Positions 11,960 through 23,428 of a DNA stretch of 64,000 nucleotides are shown in pieces. Within the stretch, counting starts at the first letter, position 1. Every line of letters begins with the position of its first letter. The notes beneath the pieces were generated by a model. It was not told the DNA's origin. It saw only the letters and a list, made by a program, of their open reading frames with translations, and ran no database searches. Source of the stretch: Labyrinthula sp. Ha (taxonomy: Eukaryota > Sar > Bigyra > Labyrinthulida > Labyrinthulaceae); assembly GCA_015227615.1 (NCBI GenBank), contig JAALGZ010000004.1, positions 744,001 through 808,000 of the forward strand. Direction: 5' to 3'. The translations under genes and the position numbers were made by a program.

Positions 11960-12420
11960 TTTAGAAGAGCGCCTGGCGCACTGTCAGTTGAAACTATTCA
12001 GGGTATTAAATTTAGCAATGATGGTTATTTACTAAAAACCAAACGATTTGGCTTCGAAGATGAAGATGCGTCGTATGAACCACTAGAAATATTGGCAGCC
12101 GATGCTCCAACACTAGTTAAATATTTTTTGTTGGAGGAGGGGGTGAAAAAATCCAGTTAAAGAGATATGATTTTGATTCTGTTTCTGATGTCTTGAATGG
12201 AAACAACGTGGTTTTACAATTAAATGCAATAAAGTTCTTAGTTAAAATTTCCTATGAAGCTAAGATCTGGTTACCTATGGATAATAATATTTTAAAACAG
12301 TGTGTGGAAGATTGTTGAATTGGAAGCTATAAATTAATACATGCCAACTCTAACCTGCCATTGAAGAACAGGCAACATATGTATACCCAGCTGCAGAAGT
12401 TTCTAGGAAGGTAACACACT
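11960..12420 (+). mobile_element. Old element: chromodomain and SANT/Myb-like segment
   Basis: Fossil targeting module. At about 12000-12130 the translation reads like a chromodomain (YLLKTKRFGFEDEDASYEPL), equivalent to VVEVKWRGF..NTWEPI in the young element. At about 12270-12420 there is a SANT/Myb-like helix pattern ending LPLKNRQHMYTQLQKFLGR, which lines up with LPHKSSSMIRGYIQQQLGR in the young element. Chromodomains in Ty3/gypsy elements (chromoviruses) are known to steer integration to marked chromatin. The role of the SANT-like part is inference. Confidence 0.5.
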
Positions 12421-12429
12421 TCATAATAC

Positions 12430-13460
12430 AACTTCATGAAGTTAAACGTTGATGAGGTGGCCGTTTTTGACTTCTCGAGACATGGTGTTACTTTCGATAA
12501 AGAACCGGACTGTAAAATATCAACAGCGGAGCATATTATCAAGAAATTCTTTAACCTGTTTAGATTCACCCGAAATGTCAGACCGAAGGATCCAAAATCT
12601 ATAAGATTTTTAACTATGTGGATAAATGGACTTGATTAGAAGCAAGTTTGAGTATCTGCGGGGTGTGGACGATATTCGCATTTTTGGGCGTGTCTATCCT
12701 AAGCTCAGCTGGAGCGATCGACTTGGGGGGATTATGAAATTAGAAAATCAAGTTGTAAATAAGGATGATGAGATTAACATCCAGAACACGGTTTCAAAAC
12801 AGGTTGCCGTTATCATTAAAGAGCTATAGTTTTAATCGTTTAGCAAAGAGGACTTTAAGTTTCAAGAGTTTATTTTATTTAATCAAGAGAGGTGTTAAAG
12901 TATTTGGAACATGGTGGATTTGGAAGTCGCGATTATGCACGACAAATTTACGCTGAAATATGACTTTTTCGAGTTTAAAAGCCTAAACTTGAAGTTGAAT
13001 GTACTATCTGCAGACGATTTTTCTATATTTTTAAAGAAACATGAGGTATATTTCCCAATCATCATTATCGCCCCCCATGGAAATTAGCAGACACGACACC
13101 GACAAGTGGCTCAGCTCTGGCGTACGACCCAATGGATTTTTACTCTCTTCTCTTCAAAAAAATGTTTTCGGTAGTAATGAATGGAATTTTTTATGCATGG
13201 GTTGTTCATGCTTATGAGCACCAACTTCGATTGGTGATGATTCAATTGGGATACAAAATCGAGGACACTTTTACTTGCATTAAGGTTAGCGACCAAGGCT
13301 TAATGCTATCCTCAACTGACCCTCATGTGAACAAGGCTAAGAAAACCTGTCTCATGATTTCTATGGGCAGTGTTTCTGAGCATCAGATTAAATCTAATTT
13401 TTATATAGACGTGATTTTTTCTTACCTTAGCTGGTTATATTTTATTCAAACAGATTAGTT
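12430..13460 (+). mobile_element. Old element: MT-A70 adenine methyltransferase remains
   Basis: Fossil methyltransferase. A PPW motif of the DPPW type is readable near 13070-13090, followed by TTPTSGSALAYDPMDF. Downstream segments resemble the later strands of the METTL3/METTL14/MT-A70 fold (QLGYKIEDTFTCIKV, then CLMISMGSV and IDVIF; compare WGFRRCEDICWIKT and HCLMGIKGTV in METTL14). The domain lies just after the SANT-like segment, exactly as in the young element. It is badly decayed and clearly not functional. Confidence 0.5.
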
Positions 13461-13470
13461 GTCTGGATAA

Positions 13471-16400
13471 GTTCACGGATATATATTTTAAAGGTTTGTT
13501 TGCTCCAAGAGTTAAATGCCTGGTTTGTATCCTATTCCCTCCTAGTAAGCTTACCCATTCTATTTATTTCATCTGTGACGCTATTTATCGAAAAATATGA
13601 AAACATAAATAAACTTCTTTGTAATTTACCCTTTTATGCTTTTTATCGATAAACGCGTTTGTTTTATCTTCAGCTAAGCTTTTGAACAACATCCTTTCAA
13701 TAGACGTTTAACATCTTCTTTAACGGATACCTTTATTTTAGTCACATAAAATTGCTATAACAATAATTTTTCTTGTTTTCATTCACTGGTAACTCAACAT
13801 AATGGATATACTCACGGCAATTTCTCATAATAACACCAAAACTCCAGAAATAGCGCAAGTTTTATTTTTTGTGAATTAAGTAAAATTATTTTTTGTTTTA
13901 CCTTTGAACTACATGACTTAATATAGTCGCAAGAATTTTTTACAAATACGACACACAATATGAGAAGTTATAGAACTGCTTCTGAAAATGTGTGGCTGGT
14001 GTTAACCATATAAGCTTCATTTCTTCTATTCTGGTGCTTATTTGAGGTTTTAAACTTGATGCAATTCATTTCTAGTCATGTAGAAGAACCCAAATCTAGA
14101 TATAAGATAGAGAAAGTATAAAAATAATTTTATCGATGAAGTTTCAATATATATTTGTGATCAGCCGAGTGGCAAAATTCTTGTTCAAAACAAGATTATG
14201 AAAATCTTAAAGTTCACACGAAATCAATATCATGAGTTGTATGCAATTGTTCATAATGATTCTTGGTATGGTGTAATCGGTTATTTAAAAAACGGAACTT
14301 GGGATAAGATTCTACATGAAAGCTGCAAGAAACTGGGTTTTCGATAAATTAATATTAACTAACATTTGTGTGATAAAATAAAATTATTTCTTACTAGTTG
14401 CTGAATATTTTCTTGACATCTTAATTGTTATATTCATGTACCATTTTTGGATTTCCCGCTATACCTCAGTTCCCTCAAACTCTCTCGACTTTTCGCTGTT
14501 TTTATATTTGCGCTCCTAGAGCTTAACCTAACTGCTGTTCCTCTGAGCATGGTTTTGAAATTATTTATCGTCTATTACGTCTTATTGTTTCTTTCTTTTT
14601 ATGAATTTGTCTTCAGTATGGGACTGGTTTTATAAGTATGTAAGCTGGAACTTATTTTGCGTTTTTTGAAAAAATAAAAATTTTCATGTATTAGTATTCA
14701 TGAAGCATGGTTACCCAATTTTTTGCTGGGCAATTTTTCTCTTTGTTTACTCAAGAATCACAGTTGGGCATCAATATTTTATTTACTGTAAAGTAACGCC
14801 TCTGAGCTATTGAATAAACTGATTTTAATGATTTGATGCAGAATTGAAGTTTTCTTCGTACGTAGCCTTTGAATAACTGAGCAAATTTTCCCTATATGTA
14901 AAAAATATATTTAATTTTAATTACTTTTGTAATTTATATATATATTAAGAAAAATCTTCAGAATGGACCTTCCATAAAATTTCAGCTCCAGATGGACCAA
15001 TTCTGTAGCTTCCTCCAAAACAGTCTATTTTGCACTAATCCCCCCATAATTCACATTATATTAGATCAATTTTTAGTTTTAATTTATCCAAAGTACCCCA
15101 TAACATGTTATTCAAATGTATGATATCTATTTTTTTTTCACCATATTCACCGTCAACACATTTTAAGCATGATTTATCATACCTTCTTAGAGAATTTTTT
15201 TTAATATCGGACTCTTGTTGATGTTACTGGTTTTGTTGTCCATCGATTGAGCTTTTCACCAATATTCTTTTCTTTATTGATACTCTGACATCTGCTTCAT
15301 ATTTTGCCTCAATCTTACTTGATTCTTTTCCTTTTTCTCAATTGATTATGGTCTCATTTCGGATTTATGCTTTGCGGTCAAATATTTCAATCTAATTTCC
15401 TAGTGAAACTTTACTGGCTTTATATTAAACTTTAAATACGTTAAATCCATAATGTGTTGGCTTCGATTATTTACTTTATGAATGAAACTACTTCTTTTGT
15501 GCATATTAACTCCGCAAAATCATAGAGAGTCTTCATATCTCATTCACATAAAATACTCCCTCTGTTAGATTATAGACGGTAAAGAGCAAGTAAAGTGCTC
15601 AAAGAAAGGAAAACAATGATCGAATATATTTATGCATTGATTGATCCAGCTAAGAAGGACAATTAAGACTTACCATATAAGAAGAAGTCAAAGACTTTGG
15701 GACATTTGGTGATAGTAAGATTGGTTATGTTTTCATGATTGTGAAGTGTCAATAAAAATTAAACATAAAAATTCAATTAAATTGCACACTGGGCCCCATC
15801 CATACATGAAGATGCTTGCCTAAGAATTGATCCTTAAAGAAATAGCACAATTCTTGCTGTCCAATAGAAAAGCTATGAATGAATGTGTGAGTATTTCAAT
15901 CCGTAGAAATAATGAAAACAACAAATACTTAATTCAAAAACGCTTAAATTTTTCCAGGTTTTAGATTGAAACATAAGAACATGGACCACGACAAATGATG
16001 TACATTACATTCCTAATGTAATTATAGCGTTAACTCCTATATTTTCATAGCCACCCCAGAACTCTCAAACCCTAATTCCCCTATCAGAAATAATACTGAA
16101 AAAATCGCATATATATTCAATCAGAGCGAATCCAAATTACTTCTTCAATTAGTTACATTGCTAATTTCAACGTATTCTCAACACTGCCAATCGCTCTGTA
16201 CTCCCTTTTAATCCAACTATTAATGCAATTTAGAGGGAAATAGATCTTTCTGCCACTATCTTTATAAAATTGTCTTTTCTAATATCCTAAGAAATACATG
16301 GTTAGCTCAGATAGCTATCGCATTATTCATCAAGTCAGAAACATCTAATATTTGAATTCAGGACTAAAGTGTACTTATCCTTTCATATCTTCAATAATCT

Positions 16401-17660
16401 TCTTCGCCTAATTGCACTTTTATGTGAGATGATATCATACTACCTATAGCTATTCTATTGATGATGAAAGCAGTTTGAGATGAGGTGTAGTCATTTGGAT
16501 ATAAAAAAAGAAATTAAAACTAATAGCAATATCTGCGAATAACTTCTTGAGGCTGTAGTCTGTAGGTTGCTTTCACATGATTCAAGGTCGTTGTCTATAA
16601 ATTTGGGAAGTATTAAGATTTTTAATGATCTCTGGACCTTCAAGCATTGATTACACCGTCGATTTAAAATAGCTTTCTCGGCAAGTAATAACTTTCTTAC
16701 AAAATACAGTTCTTAAGAACGCTTAGCTAGATTGTGATAATGACAAAACTTATAGTATTTTGAATGCGTATCCAGTGATATTAAATTGTGTTTATTCCAC
16801 TTAAATTCTTTTTCAATATATTCTACTAAATACTTTAATTCTTATTTTAGTTCTTTGTTTTTTATATAAGCGTTTGGCAATAGAATCTCAATCAACTTCG
16901 TAATAAACCTTAATTAAATTCTATTCCCTAGCATTAGAATAATGAGTTTTCATTACAGAACAATAGTCATGATTAAAAAGATCAAGGTAAAGGACTCAAA
17001 TTTGATACACATATGCATGAATTGAGTTATATTTAATGAAATGGTGGGAGATATGATTGAGTTCAAAGCGAATAAAATTAGACATCGACCACTATTACCT
17101 TTTTTTCGGAGCATATTTTAGTTGAGTTGGATTCTGAAATAAGTTATTCTTCGCGGTTTAAAAATTTGAAGAAAAAATGGTAATAAGTAACCAAATCGTA
17201 CTAAGACGCTGAAAAAATTAGATGTAATTTATCTATTAAGATTTCATACTGTTTTTTTTTCTCTGGTATTCTGTCTCATGAAAGTGAACATCATAGTTGC
17301 AATATATGACAGATTAAAATATTTGTATATTAAGCTGGTAAAGGTAAAATATTTAATTATTCTACCTATTTCCTTTTCTGAGTATTCTTTCCGTACTCCT
17401 TGGGGTAGCCACATAACAAGAAATTTGATGAACTGTATATGGCATAAACAAAAGGTCATGTCGTGCATTTTTTCTTATTATATTTTAAGATAATAGAAGT
17501 ATTATTTTGTTTTATATTAACTGAGAATATATTTTCATTAAACCTGTCAAAGATATGCTTTCACTTAAAGGTATCCAGGTTGATGGTCTCTGGCCACAAT
17601 AATTGCAACACGGGAAAGTTCCCAAAATTGTTTTCTTTTGCATCGAGAATCAAATTCAAA
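13471..17660. other. AT-rich gene desert with one domain-like fragment
   Basis: About 4.2 kb of very AT-rich DNA with stops in all frames. The only readable item is the short frame listed separately at 14111-14347. No tRNA or other RNA gene was recognised. The right end should contain the 5' region of the epimerase-like gene. Confidence 0.5.
14111..14347 (+). pseudogene. Short open frame with SRCR-like motif (gene fragment?)
   Basis: A 78-codon stop-free stretch ending in TAA at 14345-14347, with its only internal Met well inside. It ends WYGVIGYLKNGTWDKI followed by CKKLGF. The spacing NGTW...C..LGF is that of a scavenger receptor cysteine-rich domain (typically NGTWGTVC...VVCRQLGF), but the first cysteine of the usual pair is missing and nothing else of the domain is visible. 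It may be a gene relic, one exon of an undetected gene, or chance. Confidence 0.2.
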
Positions 17661-18569
17661 ATGGATACTTTTAAATTTGATCCCGCAGATAGTAACTCTC
17701 ACGATTGCGTTCGCCTAACAACCCCTGAAGGAGCATCTATCTCTATCTCACTTTTTGGTGCGACTATTTACTCTATTTTATCTTCTGATAATGAAGAACT
17801 GCTCTTTCTCTCAAAGAACTCAAAGAAGCAGCCTCCAAAGCCTATACGAGGCGGAATTCCCGTTGTTTTTCCTAAGTTTGGTGATGGGCTTGTGGAAACT
17901 GACCTTCCAAGTCATGGTTTTGCAAGAAGATGTGTTTGGAAGCTAAAGCATCATGAACTCAAAGAAGAAGAAAAACTTCTACAGTTCTCTCTCGAACTTA
18001 ACGATCAAATGTTGTTGGAACAGTTTCCAGCATATTCTGAAGCTTGGAAATATAAGTTCGAACTGACTTTAGAAGGTGCTTTGAGCTATGATGGAAAGAA
18101 GTTTATTAATGCGCTGAAAGTCAAGAACACTGGGAATGATTTCTTCGAGTTTCAAGCTTTGCTTCACACTTACTATTTATTAGACAACGTTGCTGCGACT
18201 GTTGTTAATGGTTTGGATGGTGTCGGCTATGTGGATAAAACCGATGGAAATAAAGAAAAAACGCAAATTAGAGGTCTAAAAATAGAAAAAGAAACTGATT
18301 GGATATTCTCGCCTGGTCTTATAGATAAAGTAGTTGAGATACAATCGGGTGCGAAGAACATTAAGTTAACAATAACAGTTCAGAATGGCGTCCCTGATTC
18401 TGGGGATGTGGTTGTTTGGAATCCGTACGCAGAGAAAGCTAAAGGCATGGGAGATTTTGGAGACGAAGAATACCACAATATGATCTGTGTTGAACCTGGA
18501 TATGTCAAGAAGAACGTTATTCTTGAGCCGCGAAGAACTTTTACTCTAAAACAAACCATAGAAGCATAA
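17661..18569 (+). CDS. Glucose-6-phosphate 1-epimerase-like protein (aldose 1-epimerase superfamily)
   Basis: A 302-residue protein. The motifs follow the family: RGGIPVVFPKFG, then LPSHGFARR, FQALLHTYY with the likely catalytic His169, VVVWNPYAEKAKGMGDF, and MICVEPGYV with the likely catalytic Glu278. These match YMR099C/YeaD-type enzymes, which interconvert the alpha and beta anomers of hexose-6-phosphates in the cytosol. I chose the ATG at 17661 because MDTFKFDPADSNSHD lines up with the start of the conserved domain in the paralogue at 30.4 kb (TKFDPLDSQSHD). An in-frame ATG at 17583 would add 26 residues, and the frame stays open upstream only from a GTG. No signal peptide or membrane segment is seen, unlike in the paralogue. 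Confidence 0.85.
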   Translation: MDTFKFDPADSNSHDCVRLTTPEGASISISLFGATIYSILSSDNEELLFLSKNSKKQPPKPIRGGIPVVFPKFGDGLVETDLPSHGFARRCVWKLKHHELKEEEKLLQFSLELNDQMLLEQFPAYSEAWKYKFELTLEGALSYDGKKFINALKVKNTGNDFFEFQALLHTYYLLDNVAATVVNGLDGVGYVDKTDGNKEKTQIRGLKIEKETDWIFSPGLIDKVVEIQSGAKNIKLTITVQNGVPDSGDVVVWNPYAEKAKGMGDFGDEEYHNMICVEPGYVKKNVILEPRRTFTLKQTIEA

Positions 18570-21500
18570 GCCCCTGTATCGTTATTCTATAATTTTGTCT
18601 TCAATCCTGCATGATGAGATACTGTGTGAGCTTCAGTTTGCTCAGTAGACTTACTAGCGATGCACGCCACTATATAGAGCCTCTGGAAAGATAAAAAAAA
18701 TATTGTTCATGGCAATAATTTTACAGTGAGAAGGAGAAGAGCTAAGTGATAGGCGAAGTGCTTTTCTTCAGTTCCGCATTGTTCTCTTACCAAATTTGCA
18801 CTACTTTTTCATTTTCTTTTATAATGGCTTCCCAGTTCTAGTCAACGGTATATAGCTGGAAATTAAGGTAGCAACGCTGAGAAAGCGAATTTGGTGTACT
18901 GCATAATGCACGTAATAGTTTTTACCTTCCACACGCAACGCATATCCACTACACTTTGCTTTCACCCAACTTTTGCTCTTGATGTGTATTATGTCGTCAA
19001 GACTTTGTTTTAAACCTGCTCTAGCGTGCGAATCTTTCATAAGACAGTCTTTAAACTGTGTTTTTTAAGATCGAGGCATTCGAAAGAGCATATACTTTCA
19101 AAAGCAGATTCCTTCAGGTTCTCAATTAAATCTGTTCTTGAAACGTTTCCTTCAGTGTTCCACTTCGTATTACCTTCGTTGCATGTACTGTGTTAGTAGA
19201 TGTTTACACACTAACAATTCAAGCCCCCAAAACAAAATCACGTTAACAATCTGACTATATTCTTCTTCTTGTATTGGTTTCTGTGAAGAAAGTGAATGGA
19301 GGGATATATAACAGTTCATATAAGAAACAATGTGAACTTCAACTTCTTTCTGAGAACCCCAGCAAGAGAACACAAATCCACTTTTCAATGTATAAAATAG
19401 TAAGTTTCCCTCAGGAAAAAGCTGGCTTTAAGCCCGATAAAAAGCATAGATTGGTTTCTTAAAGCAAATGTAATAGTGAAAAACAAATCCTTAAAGGTTG
19501 ATTATTTTACTGTAGTTGAGTCCTTAAGAAGCAAAGAAAGTTAACTCCAACACGTTAGACACAGTTTCTACATCCGGAAAGACAGAGATTAATAGAAAAC
19601 ATATTAAATTTTTTTTGGCTTTGGTATGACCTTTAATGCTGCTTCCATTTCAACTTCTCTCTGGTGTATCCTAGGTTCTACAACAGAGATTGGCTCTGAA
19701 CCAGTGGTCATATTCACTGATACTTTTCAAGAGAACAAGTGGCTCAACTTTAATTTAAATTTACTTAGACACTGCTCCATTGAAATCAAGAGATAAGCAC
19801 AAGAGGCAAGTCTCACAACCTCTTTCTCTATGCTTATTTTTTACAGAAGTCTTTATCTTTTTTTATCACTTTAATGACTCCCTAAAAAAACAATGATAAG
19901 TTTATCCCTGTCGGGATGCTTGGTTTCATAGGATGAAGCCATGATAGTAATTAACTTTTCCAGACTTGTTTTCAACCAAATTTTACACGGGAAAAAGAGT
20001 TAGTTCAACTAGGATGTTGAGTTCTAGTAAGTATGTAAAGTCCTTTCCTCCTAAGACAGACCCCTCTAAGACTTCATGGCTAAGCAGATGGGATCATTTA
20101 AATATTCGTTTCCACCAGAAGGTTGAGAATAACTTCGTACTAGTACCACGTCTAAGCTTAGTCCACATGAACTAAAGGATCAGACTGGCTAAGTGAAATT
20201 ATTTTTTTCTTCTTTGATAGCAGAACCAAGGGTCTATGGCATCCTTCTAATTGTGTATAAAAGGCATCATTTGTTTGTTTTCCAATGAAAATTTTCATCA
20301 GCTGTTCATTGACGTTAGTCTTCAAATGAATCTTTTTTTAACTCCCAGGTTTTTCTCAAAATATATGGATAACCTTTAATACTTTTCCTTCCGACTATTA
20401 CCCTGAGTTTAATGGTTGACGTATTGGGAACGTACCTTTTGATGAAGGATTAATTGTGAAAGTCTATGTACTAGATATAGGAAGAGAAATAGGACAACAA
20501 AATGATTTGAATGAACAACTTTCAATTATTCCAAAATTGTTAGTTTCCGAAATTATTCTATGAATTTGGCACTATGTTAGCTATATGAACCCCCTTTACT
20601 TAAATATACCCTATATTTAATTTCTTAAAAGATAAATTTAACTGAAGAGACGTATACCTACTAACATTTATGAGATTAAGCATGGGTAACATATTCCCGA
20701 TCATACAAAAAGGAATGTGGAACTGATGTAGCAAAGCATGAGAGCTTTTAGTAAATGTGAAAATTGAATGGGCAGCTTGAAGATGGAATGGAGAATCTTG
20801 GAACAAGTTATCAAAATCTCATGGTGAAGTGAAAGAAGCATAGTATTAAATGAGAATTGTGTTGTGGACCACATTAATAGGTGGTGGGCAACAACATGCT
20901 CAAGAGAGCTTATTAGTAGCCCTCCATGAAACATGATTGTTTCCTGCTATTATTTTAGTTATATGTATAGACCTTCTTCTTGGTTACCTTTCAGTGTTCA
21001 GGTTGAACAAAGGCATCGCTGAAGATATTCCTTCTCTCTTTCTTGACTGTCTTAGAGAATAAGGTAAAGAAAAGAGGCATGTAGCAGATGATGTTATATT
21101 AGAAAACTAGCTCCCCTCATGCTTTCTTTCCTGAACAAAAACATAGTGCAAGCACAAGAAATGTCAAAGACGGTGTGAGCAAAACTCTTCTTCAATGTAC
21201 GAGATATTGTTTGACCTAACGGACATATAATGCAGCAATTATACGCTCTTAGACTAGAATTCGCCCTTGAAAGTGTTGCTTCACGCTTAACACTTTGCTA
21301 AGTATTCCACTGATCTCTGGAAACTATCATGATGGTGCTATGTAGAGGTGTCCTGATGTGCGTCTCCCAGGTATGAAGATATTTTTGGAAAGAACTCTTT
21401 GTTAGCTATAGAACATATGGGAACTTGGTATGGCTGACGAACCTACAGGGAAAGTAGTGTTTTTTATTGATTGCGGTTCCATATTCGAATTTAATCGCCT

Positions 21501-22700
21501 CTTCCAAGCTCTAATAATTTTGAGCCTTGGTGCGACTTGGAGAGATGCCAGTGATTGCACGCAAATTTAGCCGCAATTATCAACTCCAAGTAAATACAAC
21601 TTTTTAAATGTACCCATATCTAGTTCAGTATATTAGTTCTGTTTTACTTTATGTGCATGTTACCGAATGAATTTCTGGCTGCTTATATTAAAGTGTATGT
21701 GAACACAAAAACTTTTTTAGTTAATAGACAAAATAGCCAAAAGTAGTCAGTTCTGAAATAGACAGCAAGAAAATGTGGTTTCGGACCAGTCGGCCTGGAG
21801 TTTGGGCTTAAATATGAGCTTCCACAAGACTCAAAGTCATGTTTCCCCAACCTTGTTTCAGTTAATAGCTGTTGGAAACTATCGTTAGCCTCATTAGACG
21901 AATAAATTTCCACGAACCTAGTCTTAAGTGATTTATTCATCGCGGTGGATACACAACAAACCCGTGACTTCAACTAGTACATAGATTTGAACTCTTCCTT
22001 GCTGTAACTACACCCACCCCGAGGTCATCTACCTTCTTCAGTCAGTACTGTCAATTAAACCACGATTTACTAAATGACCTAAAATGGCACATGGCGTGGC
22101 ATAAGGGAAAAGATAAGATACCGTTACTTCAGACTAATTCTTGTTGTAGATGCAAAGTCAAGGTTGAACTTGGAATAATTTAGAAGTTGAGTGGGATTTA
22201 TGAGGTCGCAAGTAAAGGGTGATTCCATATTTTCTGCTAATGAAATTTTAGGTAAAAAGAGTAATTACAATCAATATTTACTGACAAATCTTTACAGCTT
22301 AATTATTTCTTCGGTATTTTTCAAAAAAAAAATTTGATAATATTGCTTAACTGAATGAAACAAACATGAAGCTGTTAGCATCGAAATTACCATACTCACT
22401 TTTGCTTAACAACTTCTTATGTAAAAGAAACAGAACTCTTGCATTGTGATGCTCTATATCTTCAAACGCTTCACTGCAACAGTTTACATAGCGCTATGAT
22501 GATTCTGTCTAACTGAAGATATAACTCTTATAAAAGACTCTATTAGCTTCATAAAGTTTATTGTTTATTATTTAATATAGATATAAGTCCTCTACATTAG
22601 TATTAAAACGTAAGAACAAGATAGGATATAAAATTTAGTGTAAGATATAAAAGTGATGACCAACTTATTGCTTTTACTATTATAATATAACTAAAGTAGG
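18570..22700. other. AT-rich intergenic region, nothing secure
   Basis: About 4.1 kb. Several 60-95-codon frames occur (for example 18819-19040, 20600-20934 and 21683-21973, all minus), none with convincing family resemblance. They overlap frames on the same or opposite strand and have no matching neighbours. The DNA looks like degraded, AT-drifting spacer. Confidence 0.5.
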
Positions 22701-22715
22701 AAAGTAATTATTCTA

Positions 22716-23266
22716 TGACGTCGCGTCCCATTATCTATGGTTGCTGTGTTTTTTCTTACTGACGCGTTTTAATTGTGATAACTCATGATCGAACTCCGAG
22801 TTTATCTAACTTCCTCCGTTTTGTTTTCTTCTGATCTTCTTACCTTTCACGGCAAATACCGGCTATATACGTATTCTTACTATTTTTTGTCGAGATCTTT
22901 TATTTCGCGTTCTATTTCTCAGTGGGTTTGATGACGTAGGAATCGATGAGTGAGTGCTTCGTTCTAGTAAGAACAGTGTCACTTGGTCGCCCAGTCTATC
23001 ATATAAATTATATTCGAGAGTAGATTTTTCTTTAATAACCGTCTCGATAACTTATTATTTCTCAATATATATTTTTTGATATAAAGATGTCCACGGGCCA
23101 AACTTGGACCAGATTTAGTCCCAGTGGGCTCTCGGGACACCTGGGCCAGTTGACCCGGGACAGTACGTCATAAGAGTTAATGTTCCATTACCACAGAGCA
23201 GGAATAGTAAGTAAACCGACATAAGAGACACCGGGATGGAATATTTTAACGTAAGTTCGTGACGTG
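22716..23266. promoter_or_regulatory. Cluster of TGACG/CGTCA (bZIP-type) sites upstream of the sugar transporter
   Basis: Four TGACGT-type hexamers lie in about 550 bp: TGACGTC at 22716, TGACGTA at 22932, TACGTCA at 23164 and TGACGTG at 23260. A related TGACGCG sits near 22760. TGACG cores are the classic target of bZIP factors (CREB/ATF, TGA). In AT-rich DNA such a cluster is more than chance would usually give, and it sits 160-710 bp before the transporter ATG. That these sites are used is inference. Confidence 0.35.
23086..23165. promoter_or_regulatory. GC-rich patch with short inverted repeats before the sugar transporter
   Basis: A local GC-rich block inside AT-rich DNA carries repeated GGGAC/GTCCC and GGGCC words. 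Possible short hairpins are CCAA-AC-TTGG, GTCCC...GGGAC and GGGCC...CCCGG. Its position 260-340 bp before the transporter start makes a regulatory role possible, but no known element is matched. Confidence 0.25.
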
Positions 23267-23428
23267 TCCTCCAAGGGTTCAGTTTGAAGAAGCACGAGCC
23301 GAAAACCAAACTAAATAAAACTCGGTAACTTCGCTATTAGAAAACACAAAACCAAACTAAACTTGGTAGAGTTAGGGACAAACAAGTACACTCAATAAAT
23401 ACCAAGACTTATAAAGAAAGAAAGCCAG

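Larger units (their letters stand above)
7090..13470 (+). mobile_element. Old, broken Ty3/gypsy-type element with chromodomain, SANT-like and MT-A70 methyltransferase remains
   Basis: Fossil element read on the plus strand. In order it shows a gag-like part with a zinc knuckle, a protease-region remnant, reverse transcriptase, RNase H, integrase, chromodomain, a SANT/Myb-like segment and an MT-A70 methyltransferase remnant. It is clearly dead, with frame breaks spread over the whole length (roughly a dozen or more). No LTR pair could be recognised, so it is much older than the element at 36-46 kb. The integrase and the downstream module match that younger element in order and in several motifs, so the two belong to the same lineage. 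The boundaries given are where coding resemblance starts and ends. Confidence 0.8.

Noticed and set aside
17463-17660. Longer N-terminus for the epimerase-like gene
   Set aside because: The extension begins at GTG and is hydrophobic and unrelated to the family. The ATG at 17661 fits the paralogue and the conserved domain start; the ATG at 17583 remains possible.
18819-19040. Minus-strand frame with KNYYVHY, like a chromo-barrel end
   Set aside because: The resemblance covers only a few residues and the rest does not fit; no neighbouring exon found.
20600-20934. Two overlapping minus-strand frames
   Set aside because: They overlap in different frames with hydrophobic, low-information translations; a transposon origin was considered but not supported.
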